Origin: Thorsellia anophelis DSM 18579
GTDB taxonomy: Bacteria > Pseudomonadota > Gammaproteobacteria > Enterobacterales > Thorselliaceae
Reading direction: 5' to 3'
Assembly (NCBI RefSeq): GCF_900111395.1
Contig: NZ_FOHV01000002.1
Coordinates: 1-59,674, forward strand
Length of the DNA: 59,674 bases
A program made the position numbers and the translations under genes. The notes under the pieces are model-generated. The model saw only the letters and a program-made list of their open reading frames with translations, was not told where the DNA came from and did no database searches. Positions 58,483-59,674 of this stretch are shown here, one piece after another (positions within the stretch are counted from its first letter, which is position 1; every line of letters starts with the position of its first letter).

Positions 58483-59674
58483 ATGATAAGTCAAACAATT
58501 AATACAAAAACAACAGATGTGTTTTTAAGAGCGCTGTCCTGTCTAGATGCAGGCTCGTTGGTATTAGAATTACCAAATGGTAAAACCTATCAATTTGAAG
58601 GAAATAAACCAGGCCCTCATGCACACCTTATTTTGCATGAGTTTAGTGTTATCTCTAATCTTGCGCTAAGGGGGGATATTGCTTTTGCCGAGGATTATCG
58701 AGATGGACATTGGGATAGTCCAGATATTGCCGCATTAGTTGAATGTGCTATTTTGAATTACGATGCCTTATCTAGGTATATTGCAGGTAGCTGGGTGCAA
58801 AGATTTTTAAGCCAAGTATTTTATTTATTTAAACGTAACTCTAAGCGAGGGAGTAAGAAAAATATTCATGCGCATTATGATTTAGGCAATGAATTTTATT
58901 CTTTATGGTTAGATGAAACTATGACCTATTCTTCTGCTATTTATCAGCAAGGTAATGAAACACTCGCTTCAGCTCAGCGCAATAAATATGATCGTATTTT
59001 AAATAAATTTAATCAGCCTAGCTCACTTCTAGAAATCGGATGCGGTTGGGGTGGTTTTGCTGATAGAGTTGCGAATCCTCATAGCAATTTTGTATTAGAT
59101 CATCATTTAAAGGCGCTCACTATTTCAGATGCGCAATTCCAATTTGCTAAAAATAGGCTTTCTGGTCATGAAGAGAAAATTAATATTGCGCTTGAAGATT
59201 ACAGGGATGTGCAAGGTAAATTTGATGGAATTGTTTCAATTGAAATGTTTGAAGCGGTGGGGGAAAAATATTGGAAAACATATTTTGATAAAGTGAAATC
59301 ACTTTTATCAAAAGAGGGTAAGGCGGTTATCCAAACTATTACAATTGCTGATCCTCACTTTGAGGCATACCGCAAAAGTGGTGATGCTATAAGGAGTTTT
59401 ATCTTTCCTGGTGGTATGTTACCGAGTCCTGAACGCTTTGATCAAGTTGCCTTGAATTCTGGATTAAAAACAGAAGATCACTATTTTTTTGGTAAAGATT
59501 ATGCGAAGACCCTACTGACATGGCTAGATAATTTTGACGGTGTTCAAAAATCTGTTTTAGCGTGTGGGTTTGATATGCCTTTTATAAGATTATGGCGTTT
59601 TTATCTTGCTTATTGCGCGGGAGCATTTAATGCTGAAAGAATTAATGTTATGCAAATTGAGTTACATCACAATT
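58483..59674 (+). CDS. Cyclopropane-fatty-acyl-phospholipid synthase family methyltransferase (3' end outside window)
   Basis: 397 residues are visible before the window ends. ATG 58483 follows GGAGCAAGG. The N-terminal lipid-binding part (about 1-120) is followed by HYDLGNEFYSLWLDETMTYSSAIY, the AdoMet site LLEIGCGWGG (G186 on), TISDAQFQFAKNRL, and the catalytic-type EMFEAVG near residue 254. It transfers a methyl group from AdoMet to an unsaturated acyl chain, giving a cyclopropane or a methyl-branched product. Between the AdoMet motif and TISDAQ the sequence differs from typical Cfa. Full length is expected to be a little over 400. Its partners DUF1365 and FAD oxidoreductase point to the Cfa-like subgroup found in stress-lipid clusters rather than the housekeeping E. 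coli Cfa. Confidence 0.9.
   Translation, partial: MISQTINTKTTDVFLRALSCLDAGSLVLELPNGKTYQFEGNKPGPHAHLILHEFSVISNLALRGDIAFAEDYRDGHWDSPDIAALVECAILNYDALSRYIAGSWVQRFLSQVFYLFKRNSKRGSKKNIHAHYDLGNEFYSLWLDETMTYSSAIYQQGNETLASAQRNKYDRILNKFNQPSSLLEIGCGWGGFADRVANPHSNFVLDHHLKALTISDAQFQFAKNRLSGHEEKINIALEDYRDVQGKFDGIVSIEMFEAVGEKYWKTYFDKVKSLLSKEGKAVIQTITIADPHFEAYRKSGDAIRSFIFPGGMLPSPERFDQVALNSGLKTEDHYFFGKDYAKTLLTWLDNFDGVQKSVLACGFDMPFIRLWRFYLAYCAGAFNAERINVMQIELHHN

Noticed and set aside
1-59674. CRISPR array, prophage or integron
   Set aside because: No regularly spaced repeats, phage structural genes or integrase were seen on either strand.

Overview
The window is chromosomal DNA of an AT-rich gammaproteobacterium. 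Several blocks keep the gene order known from Escherichia coli: apt-dnaX-ybaB-recR, ypjD-corB, divergent lptFG/pepA, nudC-hemE-yjaG with hupA nearby, and alaS-csrA-tRNA-Ser-tRNA-Arg-yqaA-gshA-luxS. Low GC, a complete Na+-NQR operon, a biotin ECF transporter and this synteny suggest an Enterobacterales relative; a low-GC host-associated lineage such as Orbales (Gilliamella/Orbus-like) is my best guess, inferred from gene content and not proven.

Layout. 1-370: end of an rRNA operon with two tandem 5S genes and their terminators. 900-2970: ypjD and corB. 3174-6970 (minus): apt-dnaX-ybaB-recR, where dnaX carries an E. coli-like programmed -1 frameshift site for the short gamma subunit. 7505-12096: acrA-acrB RND efflux, then pgpB. 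13320-19174: nqrABCDEF, then a lone polyamine-binding protein gene. 20745-22927 (minus): lptF-lptG, divergent from pepA. 25111-29909: metA behind a tandem MetJ operator, and cobalamin-dependent metH. 30142-32053: biotin uptake genes bioM-bioN-bioY. 32107-33675 (minus): rraA, gpt and the HU gene. 34289-39245: a ugp-type glycerol-3-phosphate/glycerophosphodiester ABC operon that carries a GpdQ-type metallophosphodiesterase where E. coli carries UgpQ; it lies between yjaG and hupA, which are neighbours in E. coli. 39383-44043 (minus): yjaG, hemE, nudC, luxS, gshA. 44403-48946 (minus): yqaA, two identical tRNA-Arg(ACG) genes, tRNA-Ser(GCU), csrA, alaS. 49475-49843: debris of an IS200/IS605-family element with a tnpB fragment.

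49879-59674 is the most accessory part and has an envelope/lipid theme: a fatty-acid-hydroxylase-family membrane protein, pdxH, a CDP-alcohol phosphatidyltransferase, a VTT (DedA/TVP38-like) membrane domain fused to a flavin disulfide oxidoreductase, a membrane-anchored MsrA-MsrB fusion, and the trio DUF1365 protein / FAD-dependent oxidoreductase / cyclopropane-fatty-acid-synthase-like methyltransferase. The last gene runs off the window. This region and the ugp-gpdQ operon are the best places to look for something not fully described.

How the genes fit together: Na+-NQR builds a sodium-motive force; AcrAB, LptFG and PgpB serve the envelope; MetA and MetH make methionine under MetJ and depend on cobalamin, while biotin can be imported. 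LuxS, GshA and CsrA sit in the conserved regulatory/thiol block. No CRISPR array, prophage or intact insertion sequence was seen.
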